DNA of 64,000 bases from contig NC_053142.1 in the NCBI RefSeq assembly GCF_016808335.1, positions 40,467,674 through 40,531,673 on the forward strand. Direction: 5' to 3'. The notes beneath the pieces are model-generated. The model had not been told where the DNA came from and did no database searches. It was given only the letters and a program-made list of their open reading frames with translations. This DNA comes from Panicum virgatum (lineage: Eukaryota; Streptophyta; Magnoliopsida; Poales; Poaceae). Positions 10,671-21,130 of this stretch are shown one piece after another. Positions within the stretch are counted from its first letter, which is position 1; each line of letters begins with the position of its first letter. Both the position numbers and the translations under genes were made by a program.

Positions 10671-13271
10671 ATGTCGAGGGTTCGGGACAGGACGGAGGAC
10701 TTCAAAGAGGCCCTCCGCGTCGCCGCGCTCTCCCATGGCTACACGGAGGTAAGCTCCAACCGAGCCTCAACATCCCCCTTCCCCTCAGCGTACGGACGGA
10801 AGCCGAACGGCCCCCAATTCGTCACGCTCCGTTGTGTTGCTGTGCAGGCCCAGATGGCCGCGCTCATGTCGTCTTTCATCATCCGGAAGCCGCCCCCCAA
10901 GTCTCCATTCACCAATGCGGCGATCAAGACGGTAGGAGTCTGCGGTGGATGTGTTCCTGTGTTGTTGCGTGTGGGGAGCCAGGTTGCGAGAGTGATTGAT
11001 GATGGGCTGTGTTGAATTGTAGCTTGAGAGTATCAGGGAACTCGAGAGGTTCATAGTGAAGCACAGGAGGGACTATGTGGACCTGCATCGCACTACAGAG
11101 CGAGAGAGGGACAACATCGAGCATGAAGTAAGTTGCACTTTCACACGGTGTGTGGTTGTTCGTTTTGATTTGCTATTTCCTTTCCGATGGTTATGCATGT
11201 AAGAAATCTTAAATGTGTGTACTCTGCAACCAATATATGCTTAATGTCCATGAGTGATTTCCTGTGCCCATAAAAAAACTTAGTTAGTTGGTTGTTTGAC
11301 AAAACAAGAGATACATGTTGCTGTACTATGTAGTGTTCCTTTTTCGTAAGATATATACTTGCTTGCCAAGTATTATTTTCCTAACTGTACAAATCTAGTC
11401 TCGGGTTACAGTTATTGAAGAACGTAGCCCTGAAACAATGTTGAAGAACATGCATATGCACAATGACTTATCCTCTTTGATGCTTCACATTCAGTTTGGG
11501 TAGCTTGTGCATCTTTCTCTTCATTCTGTTAATCTATGTTTGGATATAGTGATGAGGCATTCCTCGAGTATGCACCATGTTGACAATTTATATTCATTCT
11601 GATACAGTGTATTGATCATTATTGATTCACGCAATATTAAGCTGTTGCTTTCCGTTCTCAATTTAGTAGCTATGTCTAATTACTCATTGTATATTAGGTT
11701 GGTGTTTTTGTAAAAGCATGCAAGGAACAGATTGATATCCTAAAGAACAGGATCCATGAAGAAGAGAAGAGTGGAAGTGCAAAGACATGGCTTGGCACTA
11801 GGGATGAGAGTTCCCGGTTGGACTTGATAGCTCATCAGCATGGTGTGGTATGATTATTTTATTTGCCATTGATGTTAAAAGTTTTGAATGCTCTACTGGG
11901 TTAATTTGTTTCTGGGGAAGTATACGATAGAGAAATAGGTACGAGAAGGAAATATTTTTGGGTAGCTTACTGGTCTGAATGTTTACTGTTCAGAGGATTG
12001 GACCAAGTGATTTCTTAGTATTACTTGTTACATTGCTATGCTTATAATGACAAAAGATGACATTGCTACACTTATGATGACCAAGAATTTCCTTTCATTG
12101 GAGCCAACTTGTTTAATAGATCAAGTCGTCCTGTGGATTGATTGTTTGAACATTTCTTTTCAAAATATTTTATATGGGTACATATTCTACTAGTTGGTAG
12201 CAGGCTATCAAACCTCCACTGGTTGATAGCATTTGTAGAATTATGCTGTGTAATTTTAGAGGACAGATTGCCCTGTTGCATCAAGTGAATTTGAATAACA
12301 TTTAGTTTGTTTGTTCAGTGCTGCATCAAGTGCATCATTCAGGCAAACACATGTATGTGTTTTTTTCTTTGTTTTTTTCTTTATATTCATATTGTAAGTA
12401 GCAGTTAAACATCAGTTTAAGGCTTTTTATGTCCAGCTAGAGTTAACTATTTGTTTTGTGTACAATGCTAACAGGTTTTAATTTTGAGTGAGCGTCTCCA
12501 CTCGGTAACTGCACAGTTTGATCGGCTTCGGTCCATGCGTTTTCAAGACGCTATTAATAGAGCAATGCCAAGGAAGAAGATTCAGAAGAAACCAGAAATC
12601 AAACCTGATGAACCATCCAAGTCCAATCTTGTTCTAAAATCTGATGTATCAAAAATTGGAGATCAGGAAGTATCTGCTGCACCCATGAGAGTTCAAGAAC
12701 TATTGGATGATGAAACAAGAGCTCTCCAGGTAATATACGGATGGTATACAAATTATGCGTTAGTGAAAAACTTGGCTATTTTACATCCTGAAACTCTTCT
12801 TAGGTGGAGTTGACAAGTCTTCTTGACGCTGTCCAAGAAACGGAGACAAAGATGATGGAAATGTCAGCACTTAATCATCTTATGTCAACGCATGTTCTAC
12901 AACAAACTCAACAGATCCAATATTTATATGACCAGGTGTGTGATTCATCTGAGCTTGCTTATTTGTACTACCAGTTTATATGTTTAGAGTACCATTCCTA
13001 GGTATTTTGCTGTAAGATATATACTTGTTGACTGGTTAACTGTTAACTATAACATAGTTCAGATAGGCACTAATGAAACCTGATTAATATATTTATGGTT
13101 CCATGGAACATCCTTTGTTCTCAGGCTGTTGAAGCTACGAATAACGTGGAGCGCGGGAACAAGGAACTATCCCAGGCTATTCAGCGGAACAGCAGCAGTA
13201 GAACCTTTCTCCTCCTCTTTTTCTTTGTTCTCACTTTCTCCGTTCTTTTTCTTGACTGGTATAACAACTGA
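10671..13271 (+). CDS. SYP81: Syntaxin-81 (Qa-SNARE, syntaxin 18/Ufe1 type)
   Basis: Seven exons: 10671-10748, 10848-10931, 11023-11127, 11698-11847, 12475-12729, 12804-12935 and 13125-13271. All are phase 0 with GT-AG borders, and the product is 316 residues. The N-terminal domain starts MSRVRDRTEDFKEA, typical of the syntaxin-18 family. A SNARE coiled coil spans exon 6 and early exon 7, with the zero-layer glutamine in the QQIQYLYDQ segment. A C-terminal membrane anchor of about 20 hydrophobic residues ends in DWYNN. The family acts as the ER Qa-SNARE for retrograde Golgi-to-ER vesicle fusion. Length and exon phases are complete and no damage is seen. Confidence 0.95.
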
Positions 13272-14122
13272 ATTGGTGCATGAAGACATTGTAATTGTTT
13301 TGTTTATTCCAAATGACCAAATTACCAAAACCACATGTCTCTCTAAAAGTCTAAATGTGACCTTTTAGGCACTGTATTACTTTCCAACCCTTTTGTTCAC
13401 TGCGCTCGCTATCTGAATATGCTGGGATTTTTAGTTTTATTTCACGTATGCAAATGTACTAAAGAAGTAAAGATGCAGTGGCACTGTGCTTTGTGTGTTT
13501 AAATTCTGTCGTACTAAAGATGGCGTTTGGAGCTTTCAATCACTTGTAGAGACGAAAGACAAGGTCCGACGTCTCAACAGCTTGGATGTGCAGTGTACCT
13601 TAGTAATCAAGTGATATGTCTCCTTCGCTCTTCCTGTTAACTTTGAAGCAAACAATAGTTGCTTCGGTCTGCCTCAGATGCTTGCATAACGTACAGAACA
13701 AAAAATGCATCTGATTGTGAAATTGCAATCTGCATATCGAGATACATTTTGGAATAGGGGGGTACAGTGGACACGGGACAGACATTGGTAGCCAAACATC
13801 ATTTTTGATTTATATACAGATCCAATTGCCCTTGGCAGTGACACCAACCAATGAACAACATGATGAGTAGGCAACCTAACCAGCCGATGGTGACAGGCCG
13901 GCCAGGCAAGCAAGAAAGAAGCAACAGCTCCTGACATCAAGACGAGAAGTATGAAATCTGCATTTTACCTCCATGTCTCATCATAATACAACTCTATTAT
14001 CAGCATGCTTACGCACATGCTTATCGACAACCCATTACCCTCTTCACTATACGCATCATCCATTAGTATCCCCTCTCCCACTTTCGATATCTACAGAGAG
14101 GTGCACAGGGCACAGTCTTGTC
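13272..14122. other. Convergent 3' region between SYP81 and the RMA gene
   Basis: The two genes converge here and the interval holds their 3' UTRs. The sequence is AT-rich near SYP81. Open frames on both strands lack family resemblance. No extra gene is seen. Confidence 0.5.
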
Positions 14123-14905
14123 TCAGAACAAGAGCAAGCACAGCACCACAAACACGAAGAGGAAGAACCAGATCTGGTGGAGGGACCTCTCAATCTCCAT
14201 CTGATGCCGCCTCAGCCTGGGGTTCACGTTCTGTGCCGCGACATGGTAAGGGCTTGTATAGTACAAGCTTGCTGGCAGCTGGCCACCGAGCACCAACGGG
14301 AGCACAGCCTCTGCCATCCCTCCGAGCACCCCTCCGGCAGTTGAGTGGATCAAGCCACGTCCTAGTGGTGCCGGAGGGTAGATGAAGTCGAACCCAGTGG
14401 AACTGGGATGGTAGTGTGCGTGCCGCAATGGCTGATGCGGAGGGTTGGTTTCCATGCTCTGGTGGTGCTGCTGGTCATTGACGTTGCTCTGTGTGTTATG
14501 ATGCTCAACAGTCTCCCGGTGCACCGTGGGACGGTGCGGGATGGACATGCCGTTCAGCGATTTCTTTGAGCTCCCTCCACGGCCATACAGTGGTACTAGT
14601 GTATCCGGGGAGAGTGTTGCCTTACATACGGGGCACTGCCGCCTTGCTGAACTGCTGTTGTCACTGGCAGTTGACTCCACCCCAGGGCGCAGCCACTCAT
14701 AGATGCAAGGCCAGCAGTAAAGGTGACCACAGAGGGTAACCACAGGTTCTGCTGCAAAATCAAGGCAGATGTTGCAGTCGAAGCATCCACTTCCCATTGT
14801 TGCAGGCATGTCCCCACTTGCTTTCTTCACTGCCTCAACATCAGCCACCAAAGGCTGGCTATTGATAGCAGCCATGCAAGGCTGATCCATTCTCCCAGCT
14901 TCCAT
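14123..14905 (-). CDS. RMA1: RING membrane-anchor E3 ubiquitin ligase (RMA1 type)
   Basis: A single coding exon of 260 residues. A C3HC4 RING is visible with C44, C47, C59, H61, C64, C67, C91 and C94. The gap between C67 and C91 is long and serine-rich, as in plant RMA proteins. The C-terminus ends in the hydrophobic anchor WFFLFVFVVLCLLLF. The family ubiquitinates ER membrane clients such as aquaporins. The ATG at 14905 is chosen because a splice acceptor (GCTGCAG) lies about 30 bases upstream, so the in-frame extension to 14998 is intron sequence. The gene has a 5' leader exon and a long leader intron. Confidence 0.92.
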   Translation of the reverse strand: MEAGRMDQPCMAAINSQPLVADVEAVKKASGDMPATMGSGCFDCNICLDFAAEPVVTLCGHLYCWPCIYEWLRPGVESTASDNSSSARRQCPVCKATLSPDTLVPLYGRGGSSKKSLNGMSIPHRPTVHRETVEHHNTQSNVNDQQHHQSMETNPPHQPLRHAHYHPSSTGFDFIYPPAPLGRGLIHSTAGGVLGGMAEAVLPLVLGGQLPASLYYTSPYHVAAQNVNPRLRRHQMEIERSLHQIWFFLFVFVVLCLLLF

Positions 14906-14937
14906 GAAAAGTGTTTTTGATTCAGTTGCTGACACTA

Positions 14938-16917
14938 CTGCAGCAGAAAAATTAAATAAACAGGTCAGTAAGAATGCATACGATTGATAAAGCAACATAG
15001 AAATTGGACCATAGTTTAATTGTACAAAATGTTAAGGGAGTCTAAGCATGGAAACATTCATAATGCGCAGACGCCTACTTAACCATGCTTAAGGACTGTA
15101 GAAATTAAAGAAATAAGATTGGAAGCAACGAAGCAAACCGCATGGCAATCTCTATCTTATCTTGAAAAGAAACATGGCAATCTATAGTTTTAAGATATGT
15201 GCAATTCTGCAACAGACGTGGAGCTAGGTGTACAGACAAAAGACAAAAATTAAACTAAACAAAGGGGTGCATGTGACAACTGAAGCAAATGTTAGGTAAA
15301 TCTCCAAAGCATGTTAAGGATCATCTTTCCTAGTAGCACGAGTCAGTAGTCATGGATTCTCAAATATTATAGTACTGGGGACTAGATCTGCTGAACTTTG
15401 TTTCTATCCCCTTTGTTATGGTTATCCCCGTGCTACTTTGTGTTCCATTGACATGTTATCCATGAAGATATTTATCAGAAGTTAGGAAACTTATGTCAGC
15501 AAGGAAATGAAACTGCTTGCTTTATCTCCAATGTGCGTGCAACAACAAAATATTGACTCAGGGTCTTGGCCCCATGTTCAATGCAAGTGCCATCATTGCC
15601 AGCTCGAAATTGCCTTGGGAAGAAAATAGAGAAAAAAAAAGTTTTAAAGGCCGCCCTGCAGCTCGCAAATGTAGACTTTGACAAGGCTGCCAGTGGCAGG
15701 TCCTGAGCAGATTAACGCTGATCCTAACAAATTATATATTCAGAGAAGGGACAGGGAAGAAATATATATATGCTTGCAGTGACAAATTGTTGTTTTATTT
15801 TTTTGTGGTTGTGGAGCTTCTTCCAATGAACATCATTGAAAAACAAGAATAAATGGGAATACTGATGTGGACTGCAACAATGATGGAATAGCTACAACAC
15901 TTGGCATATTCAATGGATCCAAACACACCGAAAAGATGATCACTTAACATATTTAGTGACCAACAAAAAGTAAGAATAACCCAGTGATAATTGCACCCAC
16001 TGTATCAGGATCAGGAAACAAAGAATGGCATTCCCAACAGCTTCCTGGAAATTTCTTGATCACTCTGGCCCCATATGTACCACTAAAATTATTTTTATAC
16101 TGGTAAAGCTTCAGCAAGTCTTTCTAAGTTAAAAAACGCCCTAATTATATCAAGTACCTACAGATGAGGCTCAAAGAATATCATCTCCCTACAGTTTTAG
16201 TTTTGGTATGATGGGCTGATGACTAGCGTAATAGATTTAGGCAGTAAGAATTGATACTGAAGGTGAAGGCTGTGCTCGATCAAAAGAAGCTGTGAAACTC
16301 CAGAAATAAACAACATGCTAAGTTTAACACATATCAGGTGCCATCCTACAGATTTTAAGCACATTTCCTCGGCAATTGATCTAATTTAGGCGTCCCAGCA
16401 AAGCAGCAAATCAGGTGCTATCCACATTAGTTAGAACCAAGAACAAAGAACCGTCGTGTACCTCCCTCTCCATTCTATAACACAGAACGATCAATTCACA
16501 ACACGCAGTGACAATTCGCATGGGTACTAGGTCGCAAAAACAATCACATGGGCACTAAACATACGCACCTACAAGAGCAATTTCTTCAGGCCCAGGTATT
16601 AAATACAATCACCAAACAAATTTGCAAATTGACGCTGCTCTCTCACCCCAGGAACAAGGGGCAGACAAAAACATTATGTGAGAAAAAAATAAATAAACAG
16701 GGCTAGGCACTACAGCAGCAGCAAACCAATCCGCCACACCCACAGGCTGGGCGGATCGGAGAGTCCGTCCCGGAAAGGAAGGTTGAGATTTGATTTCTGT
16801 CTTCGAATACAAGAAAGGGCGAGACCGGAACGAAACTAACTCCTCGGAGCAGCCCAACAAATCATTACCAAATAAAGAAGGAACAACCCGTGCAAGCAAG
16901 AGACAGGGGGTCCTTAC
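14938..16917 (-). other. Intron in the 5' leader of the RMA gene
   Basis: On the minus strand a donor CTG|GTAAGG at 16918/16917 and an acceptor GCTGCAG at 14938 bound about 1.98 kb without any conserved frame. The leader exon would run from about 17220 to 16918, below the TATA-like site. Leader introns are common in plant RMA and other constitutive genes. The interval includes a possible tail-only insertion near 15141-15185. Confidence 0.6.
15141..15186 (+). repeat. Possible short poly(A)-ended insertion with duplicated flank
   Basis: CATGGCAATCTCTAT near 15141 recurs as CATGGCAATCTATAG near 15173. Between them are about 17 bases ending CTTGAAAAGAAA. The shape is the same as the clear tail-only insertions at 942 and 19118, but the A run is weak. 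Confidence 0.35.
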
Positions 16918-17246
16918 CAGCAGCGAAGGACGAAATCAATCCGAGCTCGGGTGGATCTGCCGCCCGCCCGCGCAAGTCCAGCACCACCAGCGAGGATAAT
17001 AACGATGCCAACGACGCCGCCGCCGACGACGACTGGGAAGCAAGGAATTCGACGCGACGCGCCTCGGTGGACGAGAGGCCAGGAGATGGGTTCCGCGGCG
17101 CGGTCGTTCGAAGCGGGGAGGAGGATGTGGCGGCCCGGCAGGCGGCGAGGTCAATTTGGGTGTGATAAGGAGGAAGGTGGGAGGAGGAGCAGGGGCGATG
17201 ATGAGAAGAGACGACCGAGTTCAGGAGGCGGAGGGGCTCCGTCAGG

Positions 17247-17256
17247 GATATATAAT
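17247..17256 (-). promoter_or_regulatory. TATA-like box of the RMA gene
   Basis: Read on the minus strand this is TTATATATCC, upstream of the leader exon and its donor at 16918. A Mutator-like element starts at 17320, only about 65 bases further upstream, so the native upstream promoter is interrupted. Confidence 0.55.
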
Positions 17257-17319
17257 GAGGGTGTTGGGGAATCGGAATTCGGTGGGGGAATAGACGGTGG
17301 GACGGTGGTTTTAAAACTA

Positions 17320-18583
17320 GGGTTTTTTTATGATGCCATTACAATTTGCTAACTTCTGAAATATGACATTACAATTTACCTATTTTGAAACATGCCATTA
17401 TAATTTTTCGTTTCTTTGAATCGTGCCATTTTATACGTCTTTGATGCCCTTGGACCCACTTGCAGACCCCCGTATTTTCATATGGCCCAAAATACCCCTG
17501 CTGCTTCTCTCTCTACACTCACTGACGTGTGGGGCCCACACGTCAGCTTCTCCTTCAATCTCCTTCCTCCTTCAACCTTCTCCTCTCCATGGGCTGCTCA
17601 CCTCTGCACCCCCACGCCACGAGCGCCGCCGGCATGCTCCCCCGCCGGGAGAGCCCCCTCCCCCCGCGGCCGAGCCCCTCCCCCGCTTGGCCTTGCGCGG
17701 GCATGCTGTCACCGGCGCCCCTCGCGCGGGCACACCGCCGCCGCGCCCCTAGGCGAGCTCGCATCCCCTGCTCCGTCCGCATGCCGCTCTCGCCGCCGCC
17801 GCTCCGCTGAGGGCATGGAGTGGGGAGGCGGTTCCCCTGCGCTTCGGCTCGCCGCTGCCCTGCACGCCAGCCATGGCCCCGCACGGTCGCCGCTGCTACC
17901 GCCTGCCCTGCGCCACGCCGCGCGGCCGTCCCGAGCGCTCCTCCATGCCGCTCAGAGCGCCGCCGCTAGTGCACCTCCGCGTTGCTGCGGGGCCATCCGG
18001 AGCAGGGGAGGGGGTGCCCGGCCCGCCGCGCGCTTGGCCGCCGCCGCGAGCTCCGCCGCTTGGCCTGCCGCGAGCTCCGCCGCGCGCTCCGCCGTGCAGG
18101 CTGCCACACGCTCCGCCCACGGCCGAAGCAGGGGAGGGCCGCGCCCGCTCGGCCTGCTCGCCCGCCTACGGAGCTCGCCCGTCCGGTGCGGGATGCGGGG
18201 TAGTGAGGCGGCGGGGGATGCAGGGGTGTGGGCGGCGGGGGATGCTAGGGAGGAGGCGCGCCGGCGGAGGGGAGCAAGTGGAGGGGGGCGCGCCGGCGGA
18301 GGGGAGCCAGCGGAGGGGATGCAGGAAGAAGAAGCACCGAAGGTTGAAGAAGAAGCTGACGTGTGGGCCCCACACGTCAGTGAGTGTTGGGAGAGAAGCA
18401 ACATGGGTATTTTGGGCCATACAAAAATACGGGGGCCTGCAAGTGGGTCCAAGGACATCAAAGACGTATAAAATGGCACGATTGAAAGAAACGAAAAATT
18501 GTAATGGCAGATTTTAAAATAGGTGAATTGTAATGGCATATCTCAGAAGTTAGCAAATTGTAATGACATGGATAAAAAAACCC
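17320..18583. mobile_element. Non-autonomous Mutator-like element (MULE) with long TIRs and 9-bp TSD
   Basis: The element begins GGGTTTTTTTAT and ends ATAAAAAAACCC. TTAAAACTA flanks it exactly at 17311-17319 and 18584-18592. The terminal inverted repeats are about 250 bases (17320-17570 against 18333-18583) and highly similar. They contain recurring GCCATTACAATT units and an internal perfect palindrome around GTGGGGCCCAC. Nine-base duplications and long TIRs define Mutator-like elements. The 0.75 kb core is extremely GC-rich and open in several frames, but I recognise no protein, so it may be captured gene sequence or simple GC-rich DNA. It sits directly upstream of the RMA core promoter. Confidence 0.9.
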
Positions 18584-18592
18584 TTAAAACTA

Positions 18593-20000
18593 ATCGGTCG
18601 CCCGCCTCCGGGTGATCCGTGCGCTGCGAAACTGATTGAGCACCCGTGCGCTGTGATAAAAGCGTGTCTTATTTTTGAGAACATTTAAGGCAGATCTCGC
18701 TCGTCAGGGTATGCTGCGCGAGCTCAGCTTACGGCACGGCATCTGTGCTCGCTCACTGCTTGGCTACGACGGCCGATGAAGCTATACCCTGGCCGTGTGA
18801 TGCCGAGTGCAGCGTACATCTTACACCGCCCACGTCGCCACGGCATTTGTTCGGCTCCAGTGCGTGCCTTGTTGCTTTCTGTGGAGGGGAGTCTTTTTGT
18901 CCTGTGATGCTGTTGTTGTTATCAAAAGTCCTTTTCTGCCTTTTAGTGAAGGACAGAGCTCCTGTCAGCTTGTTTAAAAATAAAGTCATTGCGTGCAATG
19001 TACATCTTGCTTGGTAAGCTAAGCTCGATCCACAGACTTCGTTCTTGATACGGTGCATAGCTAATACCATAATCCCACAGAGCTAATCAATCCTGTACAT
19101 GTCCCGGAATTCAGTAAGAGCGGAGGTACGAGTTTTTTTTTTTTTTTGGATAGTAGAGCGGAGGTACGAGTTACCAGCCCAGCTGGCTGGCTCGTGAGAA
19201 TTCGTCGTGGTAGTCACTAGTCAGAAGCGATCACACCGGCATGCCCGGCCGTGGTCCATGGTCCCCGGCCGTACTCGTCGGATGGAAATAAGGCCTATCC
19301 GTTGCCCGACTGCTGCCACGCCGGACTCCGGAGTCGGGTCGCTTTTTCGAGCGCTGCGCGACACGGAAGTGAAGAAGATGCCCCGGCCCTCCCGGCGGCT
19401 AGTGTGTGTGCTGCGCACTGCACTTGCGCTGAGGCGGCTCCCACCGCCTCCTGGCCTCTCGCAATCACTGACCCCGTCCGCTATCTTGGCTTGAGATCGC
19501 GTGCGTGAGAGAAATAATCATATCAAAATATGATTTGCAGATTTTGGTTGCCATTATCGGTGGCATACCTTAATCTATAAAAATATCTGTGGCATAGGAT
19601 CATGCCCCGTATTCAGTCACTCTGTTCGGCAGCTCCAGCAGCCTCCATCCCAACATTATTTTTCTCTCACACCGCTCTAACACCAGCTTTCTGTCACCAA
19701 CTAGCTAACAATATTTTTTCTCACACCACTCCAGTCACCTGCTCTAGCTCCAGCCCAACAAACAGAGGGACTGAGTGAGTACGGGCAATGCAATCATGTC
19801 ACCCCCTCCTGTTGCTCGTTAACTTCTTTTTTTTTTTGAACTTAAATCCATCCTCCTATAAGTGACGGATTGAATTAGGCTAGGACCACACCGCATTCTG
19901 CCCCGCTGAGGAGCTACAACCTTGTGAACCCGGATATTTGTACCCAAAAAATGCTACCATATTAAAATCGATGGCTCATATCAGCCGCTAGGAGCCTGCA
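18593..20000. other. Intergenic, no gene recognised
   Basis: Mixed composition. It holds the tail-only insertion at 19118-19172, a degenerate MITE-like stretch around 19620-19770 (with AACAATATTTTTTCTCACACC-like sequence that recurs at 60.69-60.83 kb) and a T run followed by GAACTTAAATCC near 19828. The short frames show no family resemblance. Confidence 0.5.
19118..19172 (-). repeat. Tail-only retroposon insertion with 17-bp duplication
   Basis: GAGCGGAGGTACGAGTT at 19118-19134 is repeated at 19156-19172. Between the copies are only a T run and GGATAGTA, that is, a poly(A) tail with eight bases of element in minus orientation. The structure matches the insertion at 942-996. Confidence 0.6.
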
Positions 20001-21130
20001 ACTCAATCCGATGGCTACGGACGACAGGCTTCAACGAAGCCTCGCCTTCCGCCGCGCATGCCCGCTACGGCAACCGCCAAGCCGCCGGGGTTCGAATCTA
20101 GACGCGGGCGAACAAAAAAAACCACCCCACTCGACGCCTCCTCTCCCAGCCTCTCCTGCTGCCTCCTCTCCACGCCTCCGCGCACACATCCACCGTCGCC
20201 GCTTCCCCTCAGCAGCGGCGGCGCGGCCGACTGCCAGATGGGTGCAGGCAGAGTCGGAGGGGCCGCTGCTGGGCGTCGCGAGGCCGCGGCGAGGCGAGCC
20301 GGAGGTCGCTGATCCGTGCTGCCGTCCGCAGAATAGCGCCACGGTTTCCTCGAGTAAAAAAAAAACCACCGCAGTCTCCTCTCCCCGCGTCTCCCCGCGG
20401 CTGCCGCCTCCTCTCCCCACCTCCCCCTCGCGCTCTCCGCATCCCTCTGTCGCTGCCGCCGCCACAGGCGCCTCTGCCGCCACCTGCTACTCCGCGGCAT
20501 GGCCGACGAGGTCCGTCGGGACCGGCCGGACTCGCGACGCCGGGTAGGCTCCGGGCGCCGGGTAGGCGCCGAGGGGCCCTGGTCGAGGCGACGCCAGATC
20601 TGGCGGGGGACGACCAGGTGCCACCCATCCCCCGCAGGTAGAGAAGGGGCCGGGTCCTCGGCGACTAGCGTGGCCACCATCGGAGGGGAGGCTGCCGCAG
20701 ATCCGTTGCCGGCCGGAGACCGCGTCGCGGAAGGAGGTCGCCGGCGCCACGAGTGCCGAGGAGCCGCAAAGGAGGGGCTGAACGAGGCGCCGGCGAGGGA
20801 GGGGCACGGCCGCGAGCCGCCTGGCAGGGTGGACGCGACCTCACGCGGACGGCGGCGGCCCGACCACGCGCGGAGGAGCGGCGCCTTGCTTGGGCAGAGG
20901 TGCAGGTGGCAGAGGCCGGCGGAGCACGGTGGAGACCGCCGAAGGCGGTGCCGGCGCCAGCACCTCTCCTGGCGCGGCGGCGTGGCTTGGCTTGGAGGCG
21001 CCCAACACCTCGGGTGGCGCGACTCTGCAGATCCCTGGTGGAGGAGGCTGAGGCTGGCAGCCGCGGCGGCAGCTGATGGGTAGTACAGCCCTGGGCTGCT
21101 CGACTTCCACTCCCTCGACACCGAGCTCCT
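20001..21130. other. GC-rich tract, open in many frames, no recognised gene
   Basis: Very GC-rich sequence open on both strands, including a minus frame of 373 codons from 21136 and a plus frame of 194 codons from 20499. None has a conserved domain or even composition. Two similar leader-like segments (an A run followed by CCACC and CT-rich sequence) start near 20108 and 20357. It could be an eroded first exon region of the relic described next, but this is not supported firmly. Confidence 0.3.

Noticed and set aside
14906..14998. N-terminal extension of the RMA protein to the ATG at 14998
   Set aside because: The extension lies upstream of a good splice acceptor and encodes a hydrophobic stretch not in the family; it is probably intron.
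17416..18471. 351-codon frame within the MULE
   Set aside because: Low-complexity Ala/Arg/Pro sequence crossing TIR and core; no family resemblance, so treated as GC-driven openness.
20085..20100. GGGGTTCGAATCTA, resembling a tRNA B box (possible tRNA or SINE)
   Set aside because: No matching A box or cloverleaf upstream, and no poly(A) with duplications.
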